A stretch of 64,000 nt of DNA, from contig CAZGYG010000006.1 in NCBI GenBank assembly GCA_964530335.1, positions 5,977 to 69,976 of the forward strand, given 5' to 3'. Positions 32,828 to 40,949 of the stretch are shown piece after piece. The notes under the pieces were generated by a model, which saw only the letters and a program-made list of their open reading frames with translations, was not told the DNA's origin and made no database searches. Origin of the DNA: VGDP01 sp964530335 (GTDB taxonomy: Bacteria; Pseudomonadota; Alphaproteobacteria; SP197). Each line of letters starts with the position of its first letter. Positions within the stretch are counted from its first letter, which is position 1. The position numbers were made by a program, and so were the translations under genes.

Positions 32828-34174
32828 CTAGCGCGCGTGCGCGCGCTGGTCGAGCCAGCGCCGGGCCTTGTACTCGCTGCGCGCCAGATCGCCCGGCGCC
32901 AGCACATCGACCAGGAAGCGGATGCCCACCTTGCGCTGCACGGCTTCGGCGAGGTGCCGCTCGTAGCCGCCGATCTCGTCCCGCGCCAAGGACCGCTTGG
33001 GCATGACCCGAAGCGTCGCCACGTCGGCATGACGGTCGTCGGACGTGAGCACGACTTGATACTCATCCACGATCGCGTCGGCGAACACGACATCGTCGAT
33101 GGCCTGGGGCCAGATGTTGACGCCCTTGACCTTCTTCATGTCATCGAGCCGGCTGATCGAGGCGACCTCGACGCCGGACAAGGGCCGCCCGCAGGCGCAC
33201 GAAGCGTGGGACCGAAAGATACCGCGGTCGCGGGTGCGGCAGCGCACCAGCGGCGTGTCGGTGTGATAGAGGCTGGTGATGACGATTTCGCCGGCCTCGC
33301 CATCCTCGACATGGCGGCCCGTCTCGGGATCGATCACCTCGGTCAAGACCATGGAATCGATGTTGTGCAGCATCCCGGGCCGCGCCGCCGTGCCGATGCC
33401 ATGCTCGCAACTGAACATGTGGTCGTTGCCCGACTGGGTCGAGCCGTAGCGATCATAGACCTTGGCGCCGAAGGCCTGCTCCAGGCGCTCGAGCCACGGA
33501 TAGCCCGAGCCTTCCGCGCCCGTCAGCAGCACCTCGATCCCGAGCGACGATGGGTCAGTCGGGCAAACCGCCGCGAGGTGCCCGAAGTAGGACGTCGTGC
33601 CGAACAAGGCGCGCGGGCGATAGCGCTCGATCAGCTCGATCTTCTTGCGGACATCGTAATTGCCGACCGGGAACACCGTGAGGCCCGACGCCACCGCGCC
33701 CTGAAACTCGCAGCGGCCTCCGGCCATCATGGTGACCGGCAGGGTCAGGAACACGCCATCCCCCCGCTTCAGTCCCGACCAGCGGACATGAAACCCGTAG
33801 ATGTGGCCGGTCTGCTCGAATTCCGCCGCGGTCTGGACGTGCACCTCGACGCCCTGTCCGGTCGTCCCGCTCGTGTTCGCGATGACGAGCGGGCAACCGA
33901 GGCCCAGGGCATGGCTGTGCCGCAACCCAAAGGGCGGGGCCTTCTCCTGGTCGGCGATGAAGTCCTTCTTCTCGACGGTCGGAACGCGCTGGCGGAAATC
34001 GGCGACGGACGCGACGAGATCGGGCGTCACCTTCGCCTTCCGCCACGCCTCGCGGTAAAACTCGTTCTCGTGCCAGGTCTTGCGCAGAAGCTGCATGAGC
34101 CGCCGCGCCTGAAGCGCGAGCAACGCATCCCGAGTCAGTCCCTCGACGCTCGGATCGTGGATGCGCCGTTCCAT
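32828..34174 (-). CDS. Phenylacetate-CoA ligase-like AMP-binding enzyme
   Basis: 448 residues, the usual length of PaaK. NTSGTTGQGVEVHVQT is the phosphate-binding P-loop, and YDRYGSTQSGNDHM the A5 motif. TRDRGIFRSHASCACGRPLSGVE holds the Cys-rich segment with the ATP-binding Asp (TRDRG), and RLDDMKKVKGVNIWP the hinge with the A8 lysine region. By family it activates an aryl or alicyclic acid to its CoA thioester via an adenylate. The ATG at 34174 is chosen by PaaK alignment; an upstream GTG is possible. First gene of the leftward operon and divergent from the CoA transferase at 34305. Confidence 0.85.
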   Translation of the reverse strand: MERRIHDPSVEGLTRDALLALQARRLMQLLRKTWHENEFYREAWRKAKVTPDLVASVADFRQRVPTVEKKDFIADQEKAPPFGLRHSHALGLGCPLVIANTSGTTGQGVEVHVQTAAEFEQTGHIYGFHVRWSGLKRGDGVFLTLPVTMMAGGRCEFQGAVASGLTVFPVGNYDVRKKIELIERYRPRALFGTTSYFGHLAAVCPTDPSSLGIEVLLTGAEGSGYPWLERLEQAFGAKVYDRYGSTQSGNDHMFSCEHGIGTAARPGMLHNIDSMVLTEVIDPETGRHVEDGEAGEIVITSLYHTDTPLVRCRTRDRGIFRSHASCACGRPLSGVEVASISRLDDMKKVKGVNIWPQAIDDVVFADAIVDEYQVVLTSDDRHADVATLRVMPKRSLARDEIGGYERHLAEAVQRKVGIRFLVDVLAPGDLARSEYKARRWLDQRAHAR

Positions 34175-34304
34175 GCCCGCGCCGATTCCCTGCCCCTGGA
34201 CGACGTCGTTACTAATGCAGAAACCTTCCGCGCTGGCAATCGGGTCGGTAGATTGTCGACGGGACCGGCGGCGCAGCACGGAATCGGGAAGCGCGAGGGG
34301 CGCG

Positions 34305-35480
34305 ATGATCGAATCGGGAGGCACCGGGTTTCTGACGGGCACCCGGGTTCTGGACCTGACGCAGTTCACGCCCGGGCCCTACGCGACGCTTCTGCTGTCG
34401 GACTTCGGCGCGACGGTCCTGAAGGTCGAGCCTCCGGCCGGCGATCCGCAGCGCACCGACGGGCCGGCCGACAGCGATGGGTTGTCGGTCTGGTACAAGC
34501 TGATCAACCGCAACAAGGACGTGGTGCGGCTCGATCTCAAGTCGGCCGAGGGCAAGGACGTCTTCGCGCGCCTGTTGCAACGCGCCGACGTCCTGGTCGA
34601 ATCCTATCGACCCGATGTGCTGTCGCGCCTGGGGTTTCCGCGGGACCGCATCACGGCGCTCAATCCCGGCCTGATTCACTGCGCGCTCTCCGGATGGGGG
34701 CAGACCGGCCCCTACCGCCTGCGCCCGGGCCATGACCTGAACTACATCGCCTTCGGTGGCGGGCTCGTTGCGTCGGGCACGGCGGAAGCCCCGGTCATCA
34801 GCCACCTCACGGTCGCCGACTGGGCCGGAGGATTGCTCGCGGCGACGACGATCCTGGCGGCCCTCGCCGGTCGGCGGCGGAGCGGTGGTGGCTGCTTCCT
34901 CGACGTGAGCCTGGCCGAGGCCGTGATGTCCTGGCTGAGTTTCGATCTGACCGGCGAGCTGCGGCCCGGGTTCGAATCGCGTCGCGCGGCAAGCACGTAC
35001 AACGGTGGACTCGCCTGCTATCAGATTTATCGCACGGCCGATGACCGGTTCGTCACGCTCGGCATCATCGAGGCGAAGTTCTGGCGCAACTTCTGCGCGG
35101 CCGTTGGGCAACCCTCGTGGGTCGAGCGTCAGGCCGAGCCCGTGCCGCAGCATGCCCTGATCGCCGAGGTCGCCGCGCTATTTGGTACCCGCACGCTCGA
35201 TCAATGGAACGCGCTGCTCGATCCGATCGAGACCTGCTACCACCCGGTGCTCGAGTTTTCCGAGCTCATGCGGCATCCGCACGTACAGGCCCGGCGCATG
35301 GTCGAAACGTCCGATGGCCAGGACCCGACCGCCGAGGTCCTCTTGCCGCTGTGGCTCGACGGGCGCCCACCGCCCGGCCGCCGGCCGCTTCGCGAGCTGA
35401 GCCTCGCCGAGGTGCGGCGCGACTGGCGCCTCGAGTCCCAGCCTGCCACCGACCCGGTCGCGCAACCGACCCCGAAGTGA
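34305..35480 (+). CDS. CaiB/BaiF family type III CoA transferase
   Basis: 391 residues. VLDLTQFTPGPYATLLLSDFGATVLKVEPP is shared (in parts) by type III CoA transferases, NKDVVRLDLK follows, and GHDLNYIAF contains the catalytic Asp144 that forms the acyl-aspartyl intermediate. By family it moves CoA from one carboxylate to another without ATP. ATG 34305 has GAGGGG just upstream. It is divergent from the PaaK-like ligase across a 130-base gap, so the island holds two alternative ways to make the CoA ester. A GC-rich hairpin follows the stop codon. Confidence 0.87.
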   Translation: MIESGGTGFLTGTRVLDLTQFTPGPYATLLLSDFGATVLKVEPPAGDPQRTDGPADSDGLSVWYKLINRNKDVVRLDLKSAEGKDVFARLLQRADVLVESYRPDVLSRLGFPRDRITALNPGLIHCALSGWGQTGPYRLRPGHDLNYIAFGGGLVASGTAEAPVISHLTVADWAGGLLAATTILAALAGRRRSGGGCFLDVSLAEAVMSWLSFDLTGELRPGFESRRAASTYNGGLACYQIYRTADDRFVTLGIIEAKFWRNFCAAVGQPSWVERQAEPVPQHALIAEVAALFGTRTLDQWNALLDPIETCYHPVLEFSELMRHPHVQARRMVETSDGQDPTAEVLLPLWLDGRPPPGRRPLRELSLAEVRRDWRLESQPATDPVAQPTPK

Positions 35481-35493
35481 CATGATGGCCCGG

Positions 35494-35516
35494 CCGGGGC
35501 GTCGCGCACGCCCCGG
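35494..35516. terminator. GC-rich hairpin between CoA transferase and GYD gene
   Basis: CCGGGGCGT (35494-35502) and ACGCCCCGG (35508-35516) form a perfect 9-base-pair stem with a 5-base loop. No T-tract follows, so it is a weak intrinsic terminator candidate or a transcript-stabilising hairpin. Confidence 0.45.
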
Positions 35517-35540
35517 GTGAACCCAACATGGGAGTAAGCC

Positions 35541-35831
35541 ATGGCCACGTACATCGCCCTGATGAACTGGACCGACCAAGGCATCAAGACCGTCAAGGAA
35601 TCGCCCAAGCGTTCCGAACTGGCGCGGGCCGTCGCCAAGAAGCTCGGCTGCGAGCTCACGAAGTTCTACATGACGATCGGAAGCTACGACATGGTGGCCT
35701 TCATCAAGGCGCCCGACGCCGAGACGGCAGCGAAGTTCCTCCTGAGCATCGGCGGCGCGGGCAACGTGCGCACAACGACGCTCAGGGCGTTCTCGGAGGA
35801 CAGCTACAAGCGCATCGTCGGCAGCCTGTAG
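35541..35831 (+). CDS. GYD domain-containing protein
   Basis: 96 residues forming an alpha/beta ferredoxin-like fold. YIALMNWTDQGIKTVKESPKR begins the domain; FYMTIGSYDMVAFIKAPD contains the G-Y/S-Y-D motif from which the family takes its name; FLLSIGGAGNVRTTTLRAFSE follows. By family these are small proteins of unknown function, often encoded beside CoA-dependent degradation genes and possibly ligand-binding or accessory. The ATG is preceded by GGGAGTAAG. It precedes the flavodoxin-like gene by 10 bases. Confidence 0.82.
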   Translation: MATYIALMNWTDQGIKTVKESPKRSELARAVAKKLGCELTKFYMTIGSYDMVAFIKAPDAETAAKFLLSIGGAGNVRTTTLRAFSEDSYKRIVGSL

Positions 35832-35841
35832 CGGCAAACGC

Positions 35842-36312
35842 ATGGACGGCGACCGGCAGCTCCTGGTCGTCGCCCACGCGCCGTCGGCCAACACCCGCCG
35901 GCTGATCGAGGCGGTCGAGGACGGCATCCGGTCGGCCGAGGCGGCGAGCGTGCGCTGGCGGGTCATGCGCCCGTTCGACGCCGGGCCCGACGACGTGCGC
36001 GGCGCCCGCGCGATCATCCTGGGGACGACCGAGAACCTCGGCTACATGAGCGGGGCGCTCAAGGACTTCTTCGACCGCGTCTATTACCCGTGCCTCGAGC
36101 ACACCCAGGGACTGCCCTACGCGCTCGTCATCCGCGCCGGGCACGACGGCACCGGCACGCGGCGCGGCGTCGAGACCATCGTGACGGGCTTGCGCTGGCG
36201 CGCGGTGCAGGAGCCCGTGGTCCTGAGGGGCCCGTGGCAGGAGGCGTTCCTCGAGCCCTGCCGGGAGCTCGGCGCCGCGATGGCCGCCGGGCTCGACGCC
36301 GGGGTGTTCTGA
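35842..36312 (+). CDS. Flavodoxin-like NAD(P)H-dependent reductase family protein
   Basis: 156 residues. LLVVAHAPSANTRRLIEAVEDG is the FMN phosphate-binding strand-loop-helix. AIILGTTENLGYMSGALKDFFDR is the second flavin loop, as in NAD(P)H-dependent FMN reductases and flavodoxins. The rest is compact alpha/beta. It may carry electrons for the neighbouring oxidoreductases, which is inference. The last twelve codons (AAMAAGLDAGVF) are echoed in a decayed copy at 38309-38344, 2 kb downstream. Confidence 0.78.
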   Translation: MDGDRQLLVVAHAPSANTRRLIEAVEDGIRSAEAASVRWRVMRPFDAGPDDVRGARAIILGTTENLGYMSGALKDFFDRVYYPCLEHTQGLPYALVIRAGHDGTGTRRGVETIVTGLRWRAVQEPVVLRGPWQEAFLEPCRELGAAMAAGLDAGVF

Positions 36313-36385
36313 AACCCCCTCGCCCTTGGCACGGGCGATCGATTATGGTGCTCGCCCGCGCCACCCGGAAGGAACGATTGCCGCC

Positions 36386-37690
36386 ATGAACCAGCGTTAC
36401 GACGCCATCGTCATCGGGGCCGGCGTGATCGGCGCCTGTGTCGCCTTCGAGCTGGCCAAGAAGGGCTGGAAGACGCTCAGCGTCGACAAGAACGCGAGCG
36501 CGGGCTACGGCTCGACCTCGGCCAGTTGCGCGATCATCCGCACCTACTATTCGGTCTACGAGACCTGCGCGATTTCGTACGAGGGCTGGTTCTACTGGAA
36601 GGATTGGCCCGGCTACCTGGGCGTCGCCGACCCGCGCGGCATGGCGGTCTATCACGACACCGGCTGCCTGGTGGTCAAGACCGGGCACAACAAGGGGCTC
36701 GGCCACATCGCGGAAATCATGGACCGCATCGGCTGCCCCTACCAACACCTGACGCCCGACGAGATGAAGGCGCGCCTGCCGATCATCGACCTGCACGAGT
36801 TCGGCCCGGCCAAGCGCCCCGAGGACCCGGGGTTCGGCGAGCCGAGCGGCGGGCTGCTGGCGGGCGGCGTGTTCTTTCCGCGCGGCGGCTACGTGTCGGA
36901 CCCGGCGCTCAGCGCCCAGAACGCGGAATGCGCGGCCAAGTCCAAGGGCGCCGAGTTCCGCTACCGCGCCGAGGTCGTCGCGGTGCGCCGGGCGAAGGGC
37001 CGCGTCGCCGGCGTGACGCTGGCAGACGGAGCCGAGATCGACGCCCCCGTGGTCGTCAACGTCGCGGGACCGCACTCGGCCAAGATCAACCAGATGGCCG
37101 GCGTGTTCGACGCCATGAAGATGAAGACCCGGGCGCTGCGCCACGAGGTCGCCCACGTGCCCTCGCCCCAGGGCTTCGATTTCGAGGCGCGCGGCATGGT
37201 CTACTCCGACAGCGACATCGCGACCTACTGCCGGCCCGAGCTCGGCAACCACATCCTGATCGGGTCCGAGGACCCGGCGTGCGACAAGCGCGAATGGGTC
37301 GACCCGGACGATTTCAACCGCGAGTTCACCGAGCAGTGGCGCGTGCAGGCGCTGCGCCTGGCCCAACGCTTCCCCGAGCTGCCCATCCCCTCGCGCATGA
37401 AGGGCGTGGTCGACCTCTACGACGTGACCGAGGACTGGATCCCGATCTACGACCGCACCGACCTGGACGGCTTCTACGTCGCCATCGGCACCAGCGGCAA
37501 CCAGTTCAAGAACGCGCCGGTCGCCGGCAAGATGATGACGCGGCTGATCGAGGCGTGCGAGGCCGGCCACGATCACGACCGCGACCCGGTCGTGTTCCAC
37601 CTCGACCACATCGGCCACGACGTCACGGTCGGGTTCTTCTCGCGCAACCGCGAGGTCAATCCCAACTCGAGCTTCTCGGTGCTCGGCTGA
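36386..37690 (+). CDS. FAD-dependent amino acid/sarcosine oxidase family protein (DAO)
   Basis: 434 residues. IVIGAGVIGACVAFELAKKG is the N-terminal FAD-binding GxGxxG Rossmann motif. SASCAIIRTYYSV corresponds to the substrate loop of sarcosine oxidase beta-like proteins. WIPIYDRTDLDGFYVAIGTSGNQFKNAPVAGK is the C-terminal FAD closing segment (in parts). By family it oxidises N-methylated or secondary amino acids. There is no covalent-FAD Trp-His motif as in the dehydrogenase at 38520. The ATG has GGAAGGA 13 bases upstream. It lies inside a region bounded by echoes of both its neighbours and may be part of an inserted or duplicated segment. Confidence 0.83.
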   Translation: MNQRYDAIVIGAGVIGACVAFELAKKGWKTLSVDKNASAGYGSTSASCAIIRTYYSVYETCAISYEGWFYWKDWPGYLGVADPRGMAVYHDTGCLVVKTGHNKGLGHIAEIMDRIGCPYQHLTPDEMKARLPIIDLHEFGPAKRPEDPGFGEPSGGLLAGGVFFPRGGYVSDPALSAQNAECAAKSKGAEFRYRAEVVAVRRAKGRVAGVTLADGAEIDAPVVVNVAGPHSAKINQMAGVFDAMKMKTRALRHEVAHVPSPQGFDFEARGMVYSDSDIATYCRPELGNHILIGSEDPACDKREWVDPDDFNREFTEQWRVQALRLAQRFPELPIPSRMKGVVDLYDVTEDWIPIYDRTDLDGFYVAIGTSGNQFKNAPVAGKMMTRLIEACEAGHDHDRDPVVFHLDHIGHDVTVGFFSRNREVNPNSSFSVLG

Positions 37691-37856
37691 ACCTCCTAAT
37701 GCGCATTCCGATCGCGTGGAAGCGTGCTCCGTCCACCCCCTTCGACGCCGCCTGCGGCGTCGCTCAGGACAGGCTTCAAGACGCGGCCCTGCGGGCGTGG
37801 CGGCGGTTGCTCCCGCCCCCACACCTCAGGGCGAACGGGCAAGAGAAACAGACGTT

Positions 37857-37893
37857 CGTGGTGAGGAGGCGCGAAGCGCCGTCTCGAACCACG
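37857..37893. repeat. Dispersed hairpin repeat, family 3, in a 268-base gap
   Basis: The gap 37691-37944 holds no gene. It contains a hairpin with arms CGTGGT (37857-37862) and ACCACG (37888-37893) around GGCGC-GAA-GCGCC, and nearby GC-rich palindromes (around 37749-37760). This resembles hairpin repeats common between genes in such genomes. Confidence 0.5.
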
Positions 37894-37944
37894 GACTGCG
37901 TCACGCACCCCGGTGATCCCATGGGATCGAAACCTGCTGTACAA

Positions 37945-38060
37945 CGGGGGACCCACGCATGAAGAGCCACGCCCGCGTCGTCGTGATCGGCGGCGGTGGT
38001 CGGAAAGCTACGGTACCGGGGGTGCGGCTTGCGGGGAAGCGGAGGAGCGACGCCACATGA
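37945..38060 (+). pseudogene. Truncated 5' end of the dimethylglycine dehydrogenase-like gene (echo)
   Basis: ATG 37959 opens MKSHARVVVIGGG, identical for thirteen codons to the start of the intact gene at 38520, including the upstream GGGGG-CCCACGC region. Homology stops at about 37998. The frame then reads unrelated sequence to a TGA at 38058-38060, which overlaps the ATG of the small gene at 38057. I read this as a broken duplicate left by an insertion. Confidence 0.85.
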
Positions 38061-38296
38061 GCGAAGACGACAGCAGCGAGCCTACCGCCGCTGAGCAAGG
38101 AGCTTTCTCCAGGGTCCACGATGTCGTCGACGAGATGGTGGGTCGGGAGGGCCACCCCGCGGTTGAGGTGGGTCGAGGGATCCTCACCGCCGCGGTCGTC
38201 TGTCTAAGGAAGGCCCTCCCCGACGAAGAGGTCGCGAAACTGCTCTATGGCTTGGCGGACGGGTGGGCCACGTCGCGGTTCGAGCGAGAGCGATGA
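38057..38296 (+). CDS. Small acidic protein of unknown function inside an insertion
   Basis: 79 residues. MSEDDSSEPTAAEQG is followed by amphipathic helices (FSRVHDVVDEMVGREGHP, VGRGILTAAVVCLRKALPDEEVAKLLYGLADG). GGAGG (38041-38045) lies 12 bases before the ATG. It is not homologous to anything I recognise; helical content and a C-terminal basic end (TSRFERER) suggest a small regulator or structural protein. It lies exactly between the broken start and the intact start of the dimethylglycine dehydrogenase-like gene. Confidence 0.45.
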   Translation: MSEDDSSEPTAAEQGAFSRVHDVVDEMVGREGHPAVEVGRGILTAAVVCLRKALPDEEVAKLLYGLADGWATSRFERER

Positions 38297-38308
38297 CCCT
38301 CCGTTGCG

Positions 38309-38344
38309 GCGATGGCGGCCGGGCTCGACGCCGCAGTGTTCTGA
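38309..38344 (+). pseudogene. Duplicate of the last codons of the flavodoxin-like gene (echo)
   Basis: Thirty-six bases ending in TGA match 36277-36312 with three differences, in frame for AMAAGLDA..VF. There is no upstream gene. It lies between the small acidic gene and the intact dehydrogenase start. Confidence 0.75.
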
Positions 38345-38398
38345 GTATCCGAGCGAGAATAGCGGGACCATTAACGTGTTCAGCCGTCATGACCGGGC

Positions 38399-38467
38399 GA
38401 AGTCCCGGTCATCCACGCCGTTGGACCAGAGAAGACGTGGATGCCCGGCACGAGGCCGGGCATGACG
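38399..38467. repeat. Dispersed hairpin repeat, family 2
   Basis: CATCCACG (38410-38417) pairs with CGTGGATG (38436-38443). The 32-base block 38436-38467 recurs at 42620-42651 with two mismatches. Nothing coding is seen between 38345 and 38519. Confidence 0.65.
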
Positions 38468-38519
38468 GTTCCGGGTTTGCATCCGTCGGTGTCGCACCAA
38501 TAGTAAAGGGGGCCCACGC

Positions 38520-40937
38520 ATGAAGTCCCACGCCCGCGTGGTCGTGATCGGCGGCGGTGTCGTTGGCTGCTCGGTGCTCTACCACCTGACCAAGCTCGGC
38601 TGGAGCGACGTCATGCTGGTCGAGCGCTCCGAGCTCACGTCCGGCTCGACCTGGCACGCGGCGGGCGGGTTTCACACGCTGAACGCCGACACCAACATGG
38701 CGGCGCTGCAGGGCTACACCATCCGGCTCTATCGCGAGCTCGAGAAGATCTCCGGCCAGTCGTGCGGCCTGCACCACGTCGGCGGCGTGACGCTGGCGAC
38801 CACGCGCGACCGCTTCGACTACCTCAAGGCCGAGCGCGCCAAGCACCGCTACATGGGGCTCGAAACCGAGATCATCGGGCCGGACGAGGTCAAGAAGTTC
38901 TCGCCGATCACCAACATCGAGGGCGTGCTCGGCGCCTTGTACGACCCGCTCGACGGGCATTTGGACCCGGCGGGCACGACCCAGGCCTACGCCAAGGCCG
39001 CGCGCATGGGCGGCGCCGAGATCGTGCTGCGCAACCCGGTGGTCGAGACCAACCCGCGCGCCGACGGCGGCTGGGACGTGGTGACGCGGGACGGCACGAT
39101 CCAGGCCGAGCACGTGGTCAACGCCGGCGGCCTGTGGGCGCGCGAGGTCGGCCGTTTGGCCGGCGTCTACTTCCCCGTCCATCCCATGGAGCACCAGTAC
39201 CTGGTGACCGAGGCGACGCCCGAGGTCTACGAGCGCGACCACGAGCTGCCCCACGTTCTGGACCCGGAGGGGGAGAGCTACCTGCGCCAGGAAGGCCAGG
39301 GCCTTGTGATCGGCTTCTACGAGCAGGGTTGCGAGTTCTGGTCGGTCGACGGCACGCCCGCCGGCTTCGGCCACGAGCTGCTGGAGAACAAGCCGGACCG
39401 CATCGGCGACGCGGTCGAGTTCGCGTTCCGCCGCTACCCGGTGCTCCAGCGCGCCGGCATCAAGCGCACGATCAACGGCCCGTTCACGTTCTCGCCGGAC
39501 GGCAACCCGCTGGTCGGGCCGGTGCCGGGCTTGCGCAACTACTGGTCGGCGTGCGCGGTCATGGCCGGGTTCAGCCAGGGCGGCGGCGTCGGGCTCAGCC
39601 TCGCCGAGTGGATGATCGAGGGCGAGCCGTCGCGCGACGTGTTCGCCGCCGACGTCGCCCGCTTCGGGCCGTGGATCACGCCGGGCTACACCCGCGCCAA
39701 GGTGCGCGAGACCTACCAGCGCCGGTTCTCGGTGTCGTACCCGAACGAGGAGCTGCCGGCGGCGCGCCCGTTCCGCACCACGCCGGCCTACGCCCTGTGG
39801 CAGGGCCGGCGCGCGGTGTTCGGCGCCGCCTACGGCATGGAGGCGGTCAACTACTTCGCGCCCGAGGGCGAGGCGTTGTTCGAGACGCCGAGCTTCCGCC
39901 GCTCCAACGCCTTCGCCGCGACCGGAGCGGAATGCCGTGCCGTGCGCGAGGGCGTCGGCCTCAACGAGATCCACAACTTCGGCAAGTACCTGGTGACCGG
40001 GAAGGACGCGCGCGCCTGGCTCGACCGCATCATGGCCGGGCGCCTGCCGGCGATTGGACGGCTGAGCCTGACGCCCATGCTGAGCCCGAAGGGCCGGATC
40101 ATCGGCGACTTCACCGTCTCCGGGATCGCCGAGACGACGTTCCAGCTCACCGCCTCGTTCGGCGCCCAGGCGTTCCACACGCGCTGGTTCGAACGGCACC
40201 TGCCCGCGGGCGACGTGGCGGTCGAGAACGTGTCGACCCGGCGCCTCGGCTTCCAGATCGCCGGGCCGAAGGCGCGCGATCTGCTGGCCCGGGTCGCGCG
40301 CGCCGACGTGTCCAACGCGGCGTTCCCGTTCATGGCCGTGCGCGAGCTCGAGATCGGCGTGTGCCGGGCGCTGGTCCAGCGCGTGTCCTACACCGGCGAC
40401 CTCGGTTACGAGATCTACGTGCCGGCCGAGGATCAGGTCGCGCTTTACGGGATCCTGACCGCCGCGGGCGCCGACCTGGGGCTCAAAGCGTTCGGCATGC
40501 GCGCGATGATGAGCCTGAGGCTCGAGAAGTCGTTCGGTTCGTGGCTGCGCGAATACAAGCCCGAATACATGCCGGCCGAGACCGGGCTCGACCGCTTCGT
40601 CGCCTACAACAAGCCGGTCGATTTCATCGGCAAGGCCGCGGCGATGAAGGAAAAGTCGGCCGGGCCCAGCCGCCGGCTGGCGACCTTCGTGGTCGATGCC
40701 AAGGACGCCGACGTGGCGGGCTACGAGCCGATCTGGCACCAGGGCAAGGTGGTCGGCTTCGTCACCTCGGGCGGCTACGCGCACTACGTCGGAAAATCGG
40801 TCGCGCTCGGCTTCCTGCCCGTGGAGCTCGTCGCCGAGGGTCAGAACGTCGAGATCGAGATCCTGGGCGAGCTGCGCCCGGCGCGCATGATCACCCGGCC
40901 GTTGTTCGACCCCGACGCCAAGCGCCTGCGCGGCTGA
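38520..40937 (+). CDS. Dimethylglycine/sarcosine dehydrogenase-type FAD-GcvT fusion protein
   Basis: 805 residues. The N-terminal DAO domain starts VVVIGGGVVGCSVLYHL, and SGSTWHAAGG contains Trp-His46, the position that carries covalent FAD in dimethylglycine and sarcosine dehydrogenases. A FAO middle segment and a GcvT-like tetrahydrofolate-binding domain (about 430-700) follow, with GLNEIHNFGKYLVTG and RVSYTGDLGYEIYVP; a GcvT C-terminal barrel (about 715-800) ends the protein. By family it oxidatively demethylates an N-methyl amino acid, passing the one-carbon unit to folate. A close duplicate of its start lies at 37945-37998. In this window it could act downstream of carnitine and betaine breakdown. 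Confidence 0.87.
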   Translation: MKSHARVVVIGGGVVGCSVLYHLTKLGWSDVMLVERSELTSGSTWHAAGGFHTLNADTNMAALQGYTIRLYRELEKISGQSCGLHHVGGVTLATTRDRFDYLKAERAKHRYMGLETEIIGPDEVKKFSPITNIEGVLGALYDPLDGHLDPAGTTQAYAKAARMGGAEIVLRNPVVETNPRADGGWDVVTRDGTIQAEHVVNAGGLWAREVGRLAGVYFPVHPMEHQYLVTEATPEVYERDHELPHVLDPEGESYLRQEGQGLVIGFYEQGCEFWSVDGTPAGFGHELLENKPDRIGDAVEFAFRRYPVLQRAGIKRTINGPFTFSPDGNPLVGPVPGLRNYWSACAVMAGFSQGGGVGLSLAEWMIEGEPSRDVFAADVARFGPWITPGYTRAKVRETYQRRFSVSYPNEELPAARPFRTTPAYALWQGRRAVFGAAYGMEAVNYFAPEGEALFETPSFRRSNAFAATGAECRAVREGVGLNEIHNFGKYLVTGKDARAWLDRIMAGRLPAIGRLSLTPMLSPKGRIIGDFTVSGIAETTFQLTASFGAQAFHTRWFERHLPAGDVAVENVSTRRLGFQIAGPKARDLLARVARADVSNAAFPFMAVRELEIGVCRALVQRVSYTGDLGYEIYVPAEDQVALYGILTAAGADLGLKAFGMRAMMSLRLEKSFGSWLREYKPEYMPAETGLDRFVAYNKPVDFIGKAAAMKEKSAGPSRRLATFVVDAKDADVAGYEPIWHQGKVVGFVTSGGYAHYVGKSVALGFLPVELVAEGQNVEIEILGELRPARMITRPLFDPDAKRLRG

Positions 40938-40949
40938 GGCGCCGGCCGG

